This document shows positions 6,860 through 13,606 of a stretch of 34,951 bases of DNA, in pieces. The translations under genes were made by a program, and so were the position numbers. The notes under the pieces are model-generated. The model worked only from the letters and a program-made list of their open reading frames with translations, had not been told where the DNA came from and ran no database searches. The DNA comes from Erysipelotrichaceae bacterium (GTDB lineage Bacteria; Bacillota_I; Bacilli_A; Erysipelotrichales; Erysipelotrichaceae), in assembly GCA_017533785.1 (NCBI GenBank), contig JAFWII010000032.1, positions 1 to 34,951 on the forward strand, written 5' to 3'. Position 1 is the stretch's first letter. Every line of letters begins with the position of its first letter.

Positions 6860-7603
6860 ATGAAAAAATCGCGACTCTTCATCACTCTTTTTATCGTGTT
6901 ATCCATGTTGCTTTTCGGCTGTCAAAAACCGGAAGAACCTGTTCCTTCGCAGGATCCCAATGCCTGCGACATCGTCGATGACTGCGGCGATGACGAGAAC
7001 AGCACGGCGGGGATGACCTTTAAGGAGGCATACGAATCCAAAAACGGCAAGGAGAACTCCTCCGGCAAGCCTTACCGTACGGTCTCGATCGCAGAGGATC
7101 ATCCATTCGTTAAGACAAACGCGGAAGACGTTGTCAGAATGATCGAAAACAAAGAGACATTCTATGTTTATGTCGGCGACGAGATGTGCCCCTGGTGCCG
7201 GAGCGTGATCGAAAAGACGATCGAGGTCGCAAAAGAAGCAGGCGTCGATAAGATCTACTACCTGGAGATCTGGAACGACGAACACGAGGAGATCCTGCGA
7301 GACCAGTACAAGGTCGAGGACGGGAAGACTGTTCAGACAGCGGAAGGAACCGACGCTTACCGGACGCTGCTGAAATACTGGGACAGCGTATTGAGTGACT
7401 ATACGTTAACGGACGGAGACAACAAGATCGAGATCGGCGAGAGACGGATCTTTGCCCCGAATTTCTTTTATGTGGAAGACGGTGAGGTCGTGCGTTTCAC
7501 GACCGCAACGTCTTCTCTTCAGGAAGATGCACGGCAGGCGCTGACCGAAGAGATCCTGGCAGACGAAGAAGCCATGCTGAAGGAATTCTTCGGCATCGAA
7601 TAA
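6860..7603 (+). CDS. Thioredoxin-like lipoprotein with CPWC motif
   Basis: Predicted surface lipoprotein of 247 residues. A hydrophobic signal sequence ends in the lipobox LLFGC, with Cys21 as the lipid-modified residue, followed by an acidic linker with two more cysteines (~36 and ~42). A thioredoxin-like domain from about residue 85 has the redox motif Cys110-Pro-Trp-Cys113 preceded by YVYVGDE, and a likely cis-Pro in RRIFAPNFFYV. It probably acts in thiol-disulfide exchange outside the membrane; the partner is unknown. The GGAG of its ribosome binding site overlaps the end of the preceding gene, 5 bases away. Being in the cysK operon, it may be linked to extracellular cystine or thiol handling, which is inference. 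Confidence 0.82.
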   Translation: MKKSRLFITLFIVLSMLLFGCQKPEEPVPSQDPNACDIVDDCGDDENSTAGMTFKEAYESKNGKENSSGKPYRTVSIAEDHPFVKTNAEDVVRMIENKETFYVYVGDEMCPWCRSVIEKTIEVAKEAGVDKIYYLEIWNDEHEEILRDQYKVEDGKTVQTAEGTDAYRTLLKYWDSVLSDYTLTDGDNKIEIGERRIFAPNFFYVEDGEVVRFTTATSSLQEDARQALTEEILADEEAMLKEFFGIE

Positions 7604-7618
7604 AACAGGAGAATGCAT

Positions 7619-8260
7619 ATGAAAAAAGTTGTTTTGCTGAACGGCAGCCCGCGAGCGAACGGCTGCACCGCAACCGCCCTTCAGGAAATGATCAAAGTCT
7701 TTGAGGAAGAAGGGATCGAAGCCGAGATCCTGCAGATCGGCAGCCGGAACATCCGCGGCTGCATGGCCTGCGGCTATTGCCACAAAAACGGGAAATGCGT
7801 CATTGACGACTATGTCAATGAGATCGCGCCTAAGATCGTCGAAGCGGATGGCATCGTGATCGGTTCCCCGGTCTATTACGGTTCCCCGAACGGAACGCTG
7901 ATCTCCTTTCTGGACAGGCTTTTCTACAGCAACGGCGGCAAGTTCAAGAATACTGCCGAAAAGGTGCGCGTCGGCGCATCGGTCGTCAGCTGCCGCAGGG
8001 GCGGCAATACAGCGAGTTTCGATGTATTGAATAAATACTTCACAATCAATGCGATCCCGCTGGCTTCCAGTACTTACTGGAATCAGGTCCATGGCTTCAC
8101 CACAGAAGACGTGAAAAAGGATCTTGAAGGCCTGCAGGTCATGCGCAATCTTGCCCGCAGTATGTCCTATATGATCAAAGCGTTTGCGGCTGCGGAAGGT
8201 TCAGTCGAAAAGCCGGTCATGGAACGCGGCGCTTTCACAAGTTTTCCGGACGGAAAATAA
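7619..8260 (+). CDS. Iron-sulfur flavoprotein (NAD(P)H-dependent FMN reductase family)
   Basis: Predicted cytoplasmic flavodoxin-fold electron carrier or reductase of 213 residues. The N-terminal LLNGSPRANGCTA is the FMN phosphate-binding loop. Cys48, Cys51, Cys54 and Cys60 give the compact C-x2-C-x2-C-x5-C motif seen in archaeal and clostridial iron-sulfur flavoproteins, so a 4Fe-4S cluster is likely. IVIGSPVYYGSPNGTLISFL (residues ~80-100) is the second FMN contact region. ATG 7619 is preferred over the ATG at 7613 because AGGAG ends at 7611, leaving 7 bases to 7619 but only 1 to 7613. It is the last gene of the cysK operon, followed by a strong terminator. Confidence 0.86.
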   Translation: MKKVVLLNGSPRANGCTATALQEMIKVFEEEGIEAEILQIGSRNIRGCMACGYCHKNGKCVIDDYVNEIAPKIVEADGIVIGSPVYYGSPNGTLISFLDRLFYSNGGKFKNTAEKVRVGASVVSCRRGGNTASFDVLNKYFTINAIPLASSTYWNQVHGFTTEDVKKDLEGLQVMRNLARSMSYMIKAFAAAEGSVEKPVMERGAFTSFPDGK

Positions 8261-8297
8261 CAGTCCGGAAATCCATTCGGATGCTTTATAGTTAATA

Positions 8298-8326
8298 AAC
8301 AACCTCTTAAAAGGAGGTTGTTTTCT
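8298..8326 (+). terminator. Rho-independent terminator of the cysK operon
   Basis: AACAACCTC (8298-8306) pairs with GAGGTTGTT (8314-8322), loop of 7, then TTCTT. It lies 38 bases after the flavoprotein stop codon. Confidence 0.88.
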
Positions 8327-8424
8327 TGTGACATAGATTTTCTGAAACCCATTCCTGTTTCATAAAAGAAAACCATAAATTCAGTAATATAAAGCATAAA
8401 TAATACATATTTCCCTTCGTTTTC

Positions 8425-8470
8425 TAATGCCGATAGAATGAAACCATAATAAAGGGGATACTTCCCCTGA
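8425..8470 (+). promoter_or_regulatory. Leader of the YajC-like operon with hairpin
   Basis: The AT-rich leader contains GATAGAATGAAACC (8431-8444) and the hairpin AGGGGATACTTCCCCT (8453-8468), just upstream of the AAGGAGG at 8478. The same layout recurs at 9350-9387 with a different but equally perfect stem, so the hairpin is probably a conserved leader element. No clear -35/-10 pair is assigned. Confidence 0.45.
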
Positions 8471-8491
8471 GAGAAGAAAGGAGGTCTCCGA

Positions 8492-8848
8492 ATGACCGCT
8501 CAAAATCCCTCTATTCTAAGCTTCCTTATTGGTGAGATCCCCTTTCTTCTTTTTATGGCTTTTCTGATCTATATGTTCTGGATCCGGCCGAAAAGGAAGG
8601 AAAAAAGAGAAGAAGAGGAAGAAAAGTCAAAAACATTTTATCCCGGTGACCGTATCCTCTTTGAGGACGGCATGGTCGGGGAAATGGTCAAGAGAAGCAG
8701 CAGCTATATCACCGTAACTTCCGGTATGAAAAAGGAAGTCTTCCAGCGCAGAACAGAAGATATCTACATGAATCTCTCCTGCGAAGACCGCAAGAGACAG
8801 GCATATAAGAATCTTTCCTTAAAGGAAAAGATCCTAAGCAAGATCTAG
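8492..8848 (+). CDS. YajC-like small membrane protein 1
   Basis: 118 residues with one N-terminal transmembrane helix (about residues 10-31) ending in WIRPKRKEKREEEEE, then a small beta domain containing YPGDRILFEDGMVGEMVKRS. The order helix, RP-K/R-rich stretch and GD-x-x-x-x-x-G-x-x-G motif is that of YajC, the accessory subunit of the SecDF-Sec translocon. SecD and SecF are not encoded nearby, and the sequence is divergent, so the link to secretion is inferred. AAGGAGG lies 7 bases upstream of the ATG. A second YajC-like gene starts 9 bases after the stop. Confidence 0.65.
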   Translation: MTAQNPSILSFLIGEIPFLLFMAFLIYMFWIRPKRKEKREEEEEKSKTFYPGDRILFEDGMVGEMVKRSSSYITVTSGMKKEVFQRRTEDIYMNLSCEDRKRQAYKNLSLKEKILSKI

Positions 8849-8857
8849 GAGGTAAAG

Positions 8858-9133
8858 ATGGAATCGATCAAAACATTCGGAGCGTTCATGCTCGCTTACC
8901 TGCCTGTGATCCTTGTATTTGCCGCAGTTGCCTTCTGGATCTATATGCTTGTTCGGACGCTCAGAAGAAAAGCACACGAAGCAAAAGTGCGGAAAGTCAA
9001 AGTCGGCGACAGAGTCAGAACGATCAAAGGTCTGGAAGGAACGATCGTCTCTGTCAGCAAGGATACCGTAGATCTGGAATACGACGAGCATTGTGCAAGT
9101 TTCGTCTTCGAGGCGATCAAGGACCTTATCTAA
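8858..9133 (+). CDS. YajC-like small membrane protein 2
   Basis: 91 residues, close to the usual YajC length. A transmembrane helix (about residues 10-33) is followed by the basic stretch RTLRRKAHEAKVRKVK and then VGDRVRTIKGLEGTIVSVSK, the most YajC-like motif of the pair. The ribosome binding site TAGGAGG overlaps the stop codon of the previous gene, so the two are translated together. Two adjacent divergent YajC-like proteins suggest a heteromeric or specialised complex rather than the housekeeping translocon subunit. The transcript probably ends at the hairpin in 9197-9240. Confidence 0.68.
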   Translation: MESIKTFGAFMLAYLPVILVFAAVAFWIYMLVRTLRRKAHEAKVRKVKVGDRVRTIKGLEGTIVSVSKDTVDLEYDEHCASFVFEAIKDLI

Positions 9134-9196
9134 AAGCATTTTCATCTGAAGCCTGAAAAGTCTCCCCTTTCTATCTTGAATGGCTTCGCTAACAAC

Positions 9197-9240
9197 AGAC
9201 GAGTTTGTGAGATCGCCATATTCTTATGAACCTGTCTTTC
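9197..9240 (+). terminator. Imperfect hairpin after the YajC-like operon
   Basis: AGACGAGTTT (9197-9206) pairs with GAACCTGTCT (9228-9237) with one mismatch and wobbles, followed by TTCTTTT. The related copy at 9586-9630 has a cleaner 9-bp stem and TTTTT tail, which supports a terminator role. Confidence 0.45.
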
Positions 9241-9344
9241 TTTTGAAGAAAGGACATCAGAAGATCTGGATGTTGCCAAGTATATAACAGTATGATTTCT
9301 TTCAGTTATGCTCTATAAGCAATCGATAGTTCTTTCAAATCTTT

Positions 9345-9640
9345 CATACAGATAAAATGAAACCGGGCAGAGATCATGAGATCTCTGAAAGAAGAAAGGA
9401 GATCTCCGGATCGGCCGCTCAAAAATCCCTCTATTCTTAGTTTCCTTATCAGGAGGTCCCCTTTCTCCTTTCCATCGTCAGACAGCAAGACCTGACCGGC
9501 TGTATACGGCAGGCAGTATAGAGAGAATTTCCAAAGAAGCCAACACCTCCCCTTTCTATTATTGAATATGGCTTCACAAGTTACGGACAGGTTCAGAGGA
9601 TCGCCACATTCGATGGACCTGTCTGTTTTTAACCAAAGGA
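9345..9640 (+). pseudogene. Collapsed duplicate of the YajC-like locus
   Basis: The 517 bases between the second YajC-like gene and the acetyltransferase contain no intact gene. 9350-9480 is a degenerate copy of 8431-8545: it keeps GATAAAATGAAACC, a leader hairpin (CAGAGATC, ATGA, GATCTCTG at 9368-9387), AAGAAAGGAGATCTCC and CCGCTCAAAAATCCCTCTAT. Its start codon position reads ATC (9410-9412) and an extra A shifts the frame. 9530-9630 then matches the 3' flank at 9145-9239 (TCCCCTTTCTAT, GGCTTC, GATCGCCA, ACCTGTCT). About 600 bases of coding sequence between the two flanks are missing. It is thus the remnant of a tandem duplication whose genes were deleted. 9241-9345 holds nothing I can name. 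Confidence 0.65.
9586..9630 (+). terminator. Hairpin with U tail, copy of the YajC operon terminator
   Basis: GACAGGTTC (9586-9594) pairs with GGACCTGTC (9615-9623) over 9 bp with one G-U wobble; a 20-nt loop carries the conserved GATCGCCA. TGTTTTT follows. The acetyltransferase gene starts 21 bases later. Confidence 0.5.
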
Positions 9641-9650
9641 GTTATGAAAA

Positions 9651-10085
9651 ATGAGCATAGGCAAATACTATTCTGTAAACAAAGAATATCGTATCAGCAA
9701 GCGTGTGCGTGCTGAGAGCTGTCTGGCAAAGTACTTTTCATGCAAAGACGCCTCCGCAAGAAAGGTCTTCCTGCATACTCTGTTCGGTTCGGTCGGAACG
9801 GATGCGGTCCTGGGAGAAGGATTTCGCTGTGTTTTCGGCAGTAACACTTATCTCGGTAAGGCGTTCTCCTGTGGCGAAAACGTCTCGATCGATGATCACG
9901 CCCCGGTGTACATCGGTAATAACGTGCATATCGGCAATAACGTCAGGATCCGCACGCTCATGAGTTCCGGACAGGACGGGTATATAGCGAAACCTGTCTA
10001 TATCGGGGACAATGTATCGATTAATGACGATGTTATTATAGAACCCGGCGCGATAATCGGTTATAATAGCATAGTCACAAACTAA
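9651..10085 (+). CDS. Truncated, divergent hexapeptide-repeat acetyltransferase
   Basis: 144 residues related to the maltose/galactoside O-acetyltransferase family (left-handed beta helix). The mac-like N-terminus (residues 1-45) and hexapeptide repeats VSIDDHAPVYIGNNVHIGN and VYIGDNVSINDDVIIEPGAI are clear. Family members are usually ~185 residues. Here the C-terminus stops at IGYNSIVTN, before the usual final coil and CoA-binding tail. In place of the catalytic His-Pro region the sequence reads LMSSGQDGY, without a histidine. The protein may be inactive or have another role. AAAGGAG (9635-9641) is 9 bases upstream of the ATG. An overlapping out-of-frame ATG at 9644 is ignored. It may be co-transcribed with the S component gene 49 bases downstream. 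Confidence 0.75.
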   Translation: MSIGKYYSVNKEYRISKRVRAESCLAKYFSCKDASARKVFLHTLFGSVGTDAVLGEGFRCVFGSNTYLGKAFSCGENVSIDDHAPVYIGNNVHIGNNVRIRTLMSSGQDGYIAKPVYIGDNVSINDDVIIEPGAIIGYNSIVTN

Positions 10086-10134
10086 AAAAGTATCCCATTA
10101 ACAGGTTTCCGAAACCGCAAAGGAGGAACATAAA

Positions 10135-10716
10135 ATGTCCAGTATCACGAAAACAAGAAACATCACGCTGATTGCCGTCTTCACTGCGATCGTTGCTGTA
10201 TTACAGCTCGTAGGCGCTACGATCCGCTTCGGAACATTCTCGATCTCGCTCGTTTTAGTGCCGATCGTTATCGGCGCAGCTTTATGCGGCCCTTATGCCG
10301 GTGCGTGGTTCGGCTTTGTCTTTTCAATGATCGTTTTGTTCACTGACTCAGCCGCTTTCATGGTGATCAACCCCCTGGGTACGATCCTGACTGTCCTGAT
10401 CAAGGGAACCCTTGCCGGTTATTTAGCCGGCCTTGTCTACAAACTCAACGAAAAGAAACAAAACCGTTACGTCTCGGTCGGCCTGGCAGCAGTCACAGCA
10501 CCGGTTGTCAATACCGGCATCTTCCTGCTCGGCTGCCGTCTGTTCTTCTTCGAAACGATCAAGACCTGGGGCGCAGCTGCCGGTTTCGATAATGCCTATG
10601 TCTATATGCTGGTCGGTTTTGTCGGTATCAACTTCCTGCTTGAACTGCTGATCAACATCATCCTTTCCCCGGTCATCGTCAGACTGATCGACTACGGGAA
10701 AAAGAGATTCTTCTAA
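10135..10716 (+). CDS. ECF transporter S component (second)
   Basis: 193 residues, about six hydrophobic helices, resembling the PF12822-type S components of ECF vitamin/micronutrient transporters. Helix 1 (NITLIAVFTAIVAVLQLVGA) is followed by SLVLVPIVIGAALCGPYAGA and WFGFVFSMIVLF, the usual GPxxGxxxG-type packing segments. The C-terminus is a basic tail (YGKKRFF). Substrate unknown; no riboswitch is recognisable in the short upstream region. AAAGGAGG lies ~7 bases before the ATG. It belongs to a different subfamily from the S component at 6286. EcfA/EcfT are not in the window, so both would share an energising module encoded elsewhere. A strong terminator follows. Confidence 0.8.
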   Translation: MSSITKTRNITLIAVFTAIVAVLQLVGATIRFGTFSISLVLVPIVIGAALCGPYAGAWFGFVFSMIVLFTDSAAFMVINPLGTILTVLIKGTLAGYLAGLVYKLNEKKQNRYVSVGLAAVTAPVVNTGIFLLGCRLFFFETIKTWGAAAGFDNAYVYMLVGFVGINFLLELLINIILSPVIVRLIDYGKKRFF

Positions 10717-10726
10717 AAACAAAAAC

Positions 10727-10756
10727 GCAGGGGCCGCGCGGTCCCTGCTTTTTGTT
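10727..10756 (+). terminator. Rho-independent terminator after the second S component gene
   Basis: GCAGGG (10727-10732) pairs with CCCTGC (10743-10748), with further GC pairing possible in the loop, followed by TTTTTGTT. Confidence 0.9.
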
Positions 10757-10793
10757 GTTTGCAACGTTTCCGCGCCGCTGTTAAACTCAAAGC

Positions 10794-11528
10794 ATGAAGA
10801 TCATTATTGCACCCGCAAAGAAGATGGCCGAAAACAATGACGATTTTTCCTTCCGCCGGGTTCCGGTCTTTTTGAATGACGCAAAAAGACTTCAGAAATG
10901 GCTGCGCTCAATGACTTTTGATGAGCGGAAAACGCTTTGGGCATGCAGCGAAAAGATTGCCCGGGAAAGCAGCGTGCTGCTCGGCAGTGATCTTGAAAGC
11001 GGACTGTCGCCGGCCATCGTGACGTATGTCGGGATTCAGTACCAGACAATGTCTCCTTCTGTATTCACGGATGAGGAACTGGAATATGTGGAAGAAAATC
11101 TGCGCATCCTGTCTGGTTTTTACGGGATCCTCCGGCCTTTTGACGGCATACGCGCCTACCGGCTGGAGATGCAGGCAAAAAGATCTCCGACCGGCGGAGA
11201 TCTGTACCATTACTGGGGCGATCGGATTTACAGAAAACTGAAAAGCGAAACGGAAACGATCATTAATCTTGCGTCTGCTGAGTACAGCAAAGTCATAGAA
11301 CGATATCTGCAGGCGGAAGACCGGTTCCTGACGCTGGTGTTCGCCGAGAAGGAAAACGGCAGGCTCGTGACCAAGGGTGTTTACGCAAAGATGGCTAGAG
11401 GTGACATGGTGCGCTATATGGCAGAAAACCGGATCAGAGATCCGGAAGACTGCAAAACATACAATAGGCTGGGGTATCGGTACGACCCGGTGTCATCTGA
11501 TGAGACACATTGGGTATTTATCAGATAG
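10794..11528 (+). CDS. yaaA: YaaA family peroxide stress protein
   Basis: 244 residues of the YaaA (UPF0246/DUF328) family, cytoplasmic DNA-binding proteins that in Escherichia coli limit oxidative damage by lowering free intracellular iron. The family signature is visible at the N-terminus (MKIIIAPAKKM), in LRILSGFYGILRPFDGIRAYRLEM (split around residues 103-115 and 115-126), YHYWGDRIY and the C-terminal NRLGYRYDPVSSDETHWVF. No strong Shine-Dalgarno is seen before the ATG. The stop codon lies 5 bases from the stop of the convergent dipeptidase gene, with no obvious terminator between them, so the two transcripts probably overlap. Confidence 0.9.
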   Translation: MKIIIAPAKKMAENNDDFSFRRVPVFLNDAKRLQKWLRSMTFDERKTLWACSEKIARESSVLLGSDLESGLSPAIVTYVGIQYQTMSPSVFTDEELEYVEENLRILSGFYGILRPFDGIRAYRLEMQAKRSPTGGDLYHYWGDRIYRKLKSETETIINLASAEYSKVIERYLQAEDRFLTLVFAEKENGRLVTKGVYAKMARGDMVRYMAENRIRDPEDCKTYNRLGYRYDPVSSDETHWVFIR

Positions 11529-11533
11529 ATAGA

Positions 11534-13015
11534 TTATGCATCAGAACGCGAATAGGCGTTCTTCATAAGATTGGAAACCGTGGCAAGGACTTTGTCCAAA
11601 GTCGCATACGTCATTTCTTTGACTTTATCGGCGATCTCCTGGTTTGCCTTTTCAGCAAGCGCAATTTTATCTGCTTTCTTTGCCTTTGCGATCTCCTTCG
11701 CGTACTTCTTGATCAGAGTGTGACCGGTCGTCTGAACCATGTACTGATAGCGTTCGATATGAGAGATACATTGCGGATAATGGCTGTCCGCGAGAGCACC
11801 CAAATAACGGTTCGCCCAGTAGAAATTCTCAGTCGTCGGGCAGGTCGTTGTGTTGGCGAAGTACTCCGGCGTTTTGCTTACCTGAGTGAAGAACGGAACG
11901 AAGGCGTTGAACGGATTCGAGCCGAAGCAGACCCATTCGATAGCGGCGGTTTCTTTCGGAGCATCGCTGCGGATCTGTGTAAGAGAAAGGAAATTGTTGC
12001 GGTTGATCCCGATCACGCGGTATTTGCCGGCTTCACTGATGTCACCGTGACGGCGGTAGGGATCGTACTTTGTTCCCTGGAAATGGTTGGAAAGAACGTA
12101 TTTGATGTCTTCGACGGTGATCTTCTTTTCCGGAAGCAGACACCATGGAATATCATCGCTTTCCGGTGTGAATTCCGGATCCGGACCGTCCCAGTCGATC
12201 GTGCGCGGATTGAAGTAGCGTTCGATCGCCCAGGCACGCGGTGTGTTATATACGTGATCCGAATCGCTATGGGAACCGAAAGCGTAACGCGGATTGAACT
12301 CGCCGTCGAGATTCAGATCAAGACTGTTTTCGGTGATGAATTCTTTCAGATCGGCAGAGCACATATGCTCCTTCTGTTCACCGAAGGCATCTGCCAGATC
12401 GAAATCATCGATACCAAGCTGGTTCGGCATAACGACATAGGCTTCGTCCGGGACGCGTTTTGCGATCCAGTGATGGCCGCCGATCGTTTCGAGCCACCAG
12501 ACCTCGTCTCCGTCCTGGAAGGCGATGCCGTTCATCTCATAGGTACCATATTTTTCAAGTAGTGAACCCAGACGTTTTACGCCGTCGCGCGCGCTTTTAA
12601 TATAAGGAAGAGTGATGCTGACAAGATCTTCTTCGCCGATTCCGCCGATGACTTCTTCCTGTCCGTCTTTTGCCGGTCGGTAGACGACCAGCGGATCACC
12701 GGAAAGGACGCGCTCATTGCTGGTGATCGTCTCAGTGGCTGTCATCGCGACATTGAGCTCATTGACTCCGGCAGCTGCCCAGATCCCTTCGGAAGGATCG
12801 GCATTCGGCATGGCCGTATAGCGATAGGCTTTTTTCGGAAGCGGGATCGTTACATGGGAGATAACGGAATGATAAACTACCGGCTGGTCTTTTGGCTCAA
12901 CGACAATGAATTTCTTGGCACCGAAATATCCGGATGGCGAATCCTCGTTGCGGGCGGCAAAGGTCGAGCCGTCATAAGTTGCTTTCTTACCTGCTAATAC
13001 AGTTGTACATGGCAT
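11534..13015 (-). CDS. pepD: C69 family dipeptidase (PepD type)
   Basis: Predicted cytoplasmic N-terminal nucleophile dipeptidase of 493 residues with broad dipeptide specificity. The start MPCTTVLAGKKATYDGSTF places the catalytic Cys at position 3, and RNEDSPSG follows, as in lactic acid bacterial PepDA; Met-Pro would be removed to expose the nucleophile. EVWWLETIGGHHWIAKRVPD (~residues 165-185) is another family-typical block. AGAGAGGAG lies ~8 bases upstream of the ATG on the - strand. It is the only - strand gene in the central region and has a long 5' region (to about 13228) that may be a structured leader. It fits with the peptide importer at 21069-27310. Confidence 0.93.
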   Translation of the reverse strand: MPCTTVLAGKKATYDGSTFAARNEDSPSGYFGAKKFIVVEPKDQPVVYHSVISHVTIPLPKKAYRYTAMPNADPSEGIWAAAGVNELNVAMTATETITSNERVLSGDPLVVYRPAKDGQEEVIGGIGEEDLVSITLPYIKSARDGVKRLGSLLEKYGTYEMNGIAFQDGDEVWWLETIGGHHWIAKRVPDEAYVVMPNQLGIDDFDLADAFGEQKEHMCSADLKEFITENSLDLNLDGEFNPRYAFGSHSDSDHVYNTPRAWAIERYFNPRTIDWDGPDPEFTPESDDIPWCLLPEKKITVEDIKYVLSNHFQGTKYDPYRRHGDISEAGKYRVIGINRNNFLSLTQIRSDAPKETAAIEWVCFGSNPFNAFVPFFTQVSKTPEYFANTTTCPTTENFYWANRYLGALADSHYPQCISHIERYQYMVQTTGHTLIKKYAKEIAKAKKADKIALAEKANQEIADKVKEMTYATLDKVLATVSNLMKNAYSRSDA

Positions 13016-13084
13016 AAAAAGATCTCCTCTCTATGCTGAAATCTTAACAGAAAATGCGCGGCCGCGATAAATAACTCTTCTTTG

Positions 13085-13232
13085 GAAAATGCTTTGGAGT
13101 TTGGTCTGTCGGCTCCAAGCGTTCCGCAGGGAAAAGACCGAGGGAGCGGACATTGTGAAGCTTGCGCCTATTGTTCTACGGTGCTTTTCAAATTATTACG
13201 CAAACCGACAGAAGACACACCTCTTTTTTCAT
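13085..13232. ncRNA. Possible structured RNA or leader, orientation uncertain
   Basis: Three successive hairpins can be drawn: GCTTTGGAG/CTCCAAGC (13091-13120), GTTCCGC/GCGGAC (13121-13151) and TGAA..GCGCC/GGTGC..TTCA (13156-13190). The loop of the first contains TCTGTCGG (13105-13112), perfectly complementary over 8 bp to CCGACAGA (13205-13212), which would form a pseudoknot. On the - strand it lies within a ~210-nt leader of pepD, with a candidate promoter at 13232-13260. On the + strand TTAACA (13044) and GATAAA (13066) could start a small RNA. I do not recognise a riboswitch, T-box or 6S consensus. Confidence 0.35.
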
Positions 13233-13260
13233 TTATATAATTATTTTACAAAATTGCGAA
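13232..13260 (-). promoter_or_regulatory. Candidate promoter for pepD
   Basis: On the - strand TTCGCA (13260-13255) and TATAAA (13237-13232) are separated by 17 bp. Start of transcription would be near 13225, giving a leader of about 210 nt. Confidence 0.4.
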
Positions 13261-13606
13261 ATTGATAAGATTAGCGACAAAATCACAAATATATCAGTCT
13301 AATCAGAGGAATACTTGTTTAGTTGAAACCGCAACTGACGGCCACGCTGCCCTTATATATAATATAAGGATAGAAAAATCGGCATATTTTCAGGCAATTC
13401 TGATATTTCTTTCTATCTTGCTGGAAAATACTGTACGAGCGAACAAATGAAAGCGCATAAACAGAGCAAATCATTGTGATTTTACAAAAACAAATTTCAC
13501 CAAACTGTCACACAATTTCACACAATTGGCGATCGCGAAGGTTGAATTATAGCATGGTTGTGATAATATTAAGTTACATTCAATATGAAAGGGGAGGAAA
13601 TAGTTC
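13261..13606 (+). promoter_or_regulatory. Upstream regulatory region of the first lactate permease gene
   Basis: This AT-rich stretch holds no credible gene but several signals. Promoter 1: CTGACG (13335-13340), 17 bp, TATAAT (13358-13363), with the inverted repeat CCTTATAT/ATATAAGG (13351-13369) over the -10. A cre-like sequence TGAAAGCGCATAAA lies at 13448-13461 (two mismatches to TGWNANCGNTNNCA). Two exact tandem copies of TCACACAATT lie at 13508-13527. An extended -10, TG-T-GATAAT, is at 13559-13567. The ribosome binding site GGGGAGG (13591-13597) is strong. Which promoter is used is unknown. Confidence 0.5.

Noticed and set aside
11510..12562. A 350-codon + strand frame opposite the dipeptidase gene
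   Set aside because: Shadow of pepD, caused by codon bias. No ribosome binding site and no recognisable domain.
13085..13232. 6S RNA, SRP RNA or a named riboswitch
   Set aside because: No long closing stem with central bubble (6S), no GGAAGCAGCC-like SRP core, and none of the riboswitch consensus cores I know; left as unassigned structure.
13474..13580. Rex operator before the lactate permease
   Set aside because: TTGTGA and TCACA half-sites occur, but never in the TTGTGA-N6-TCACAA arrangement.
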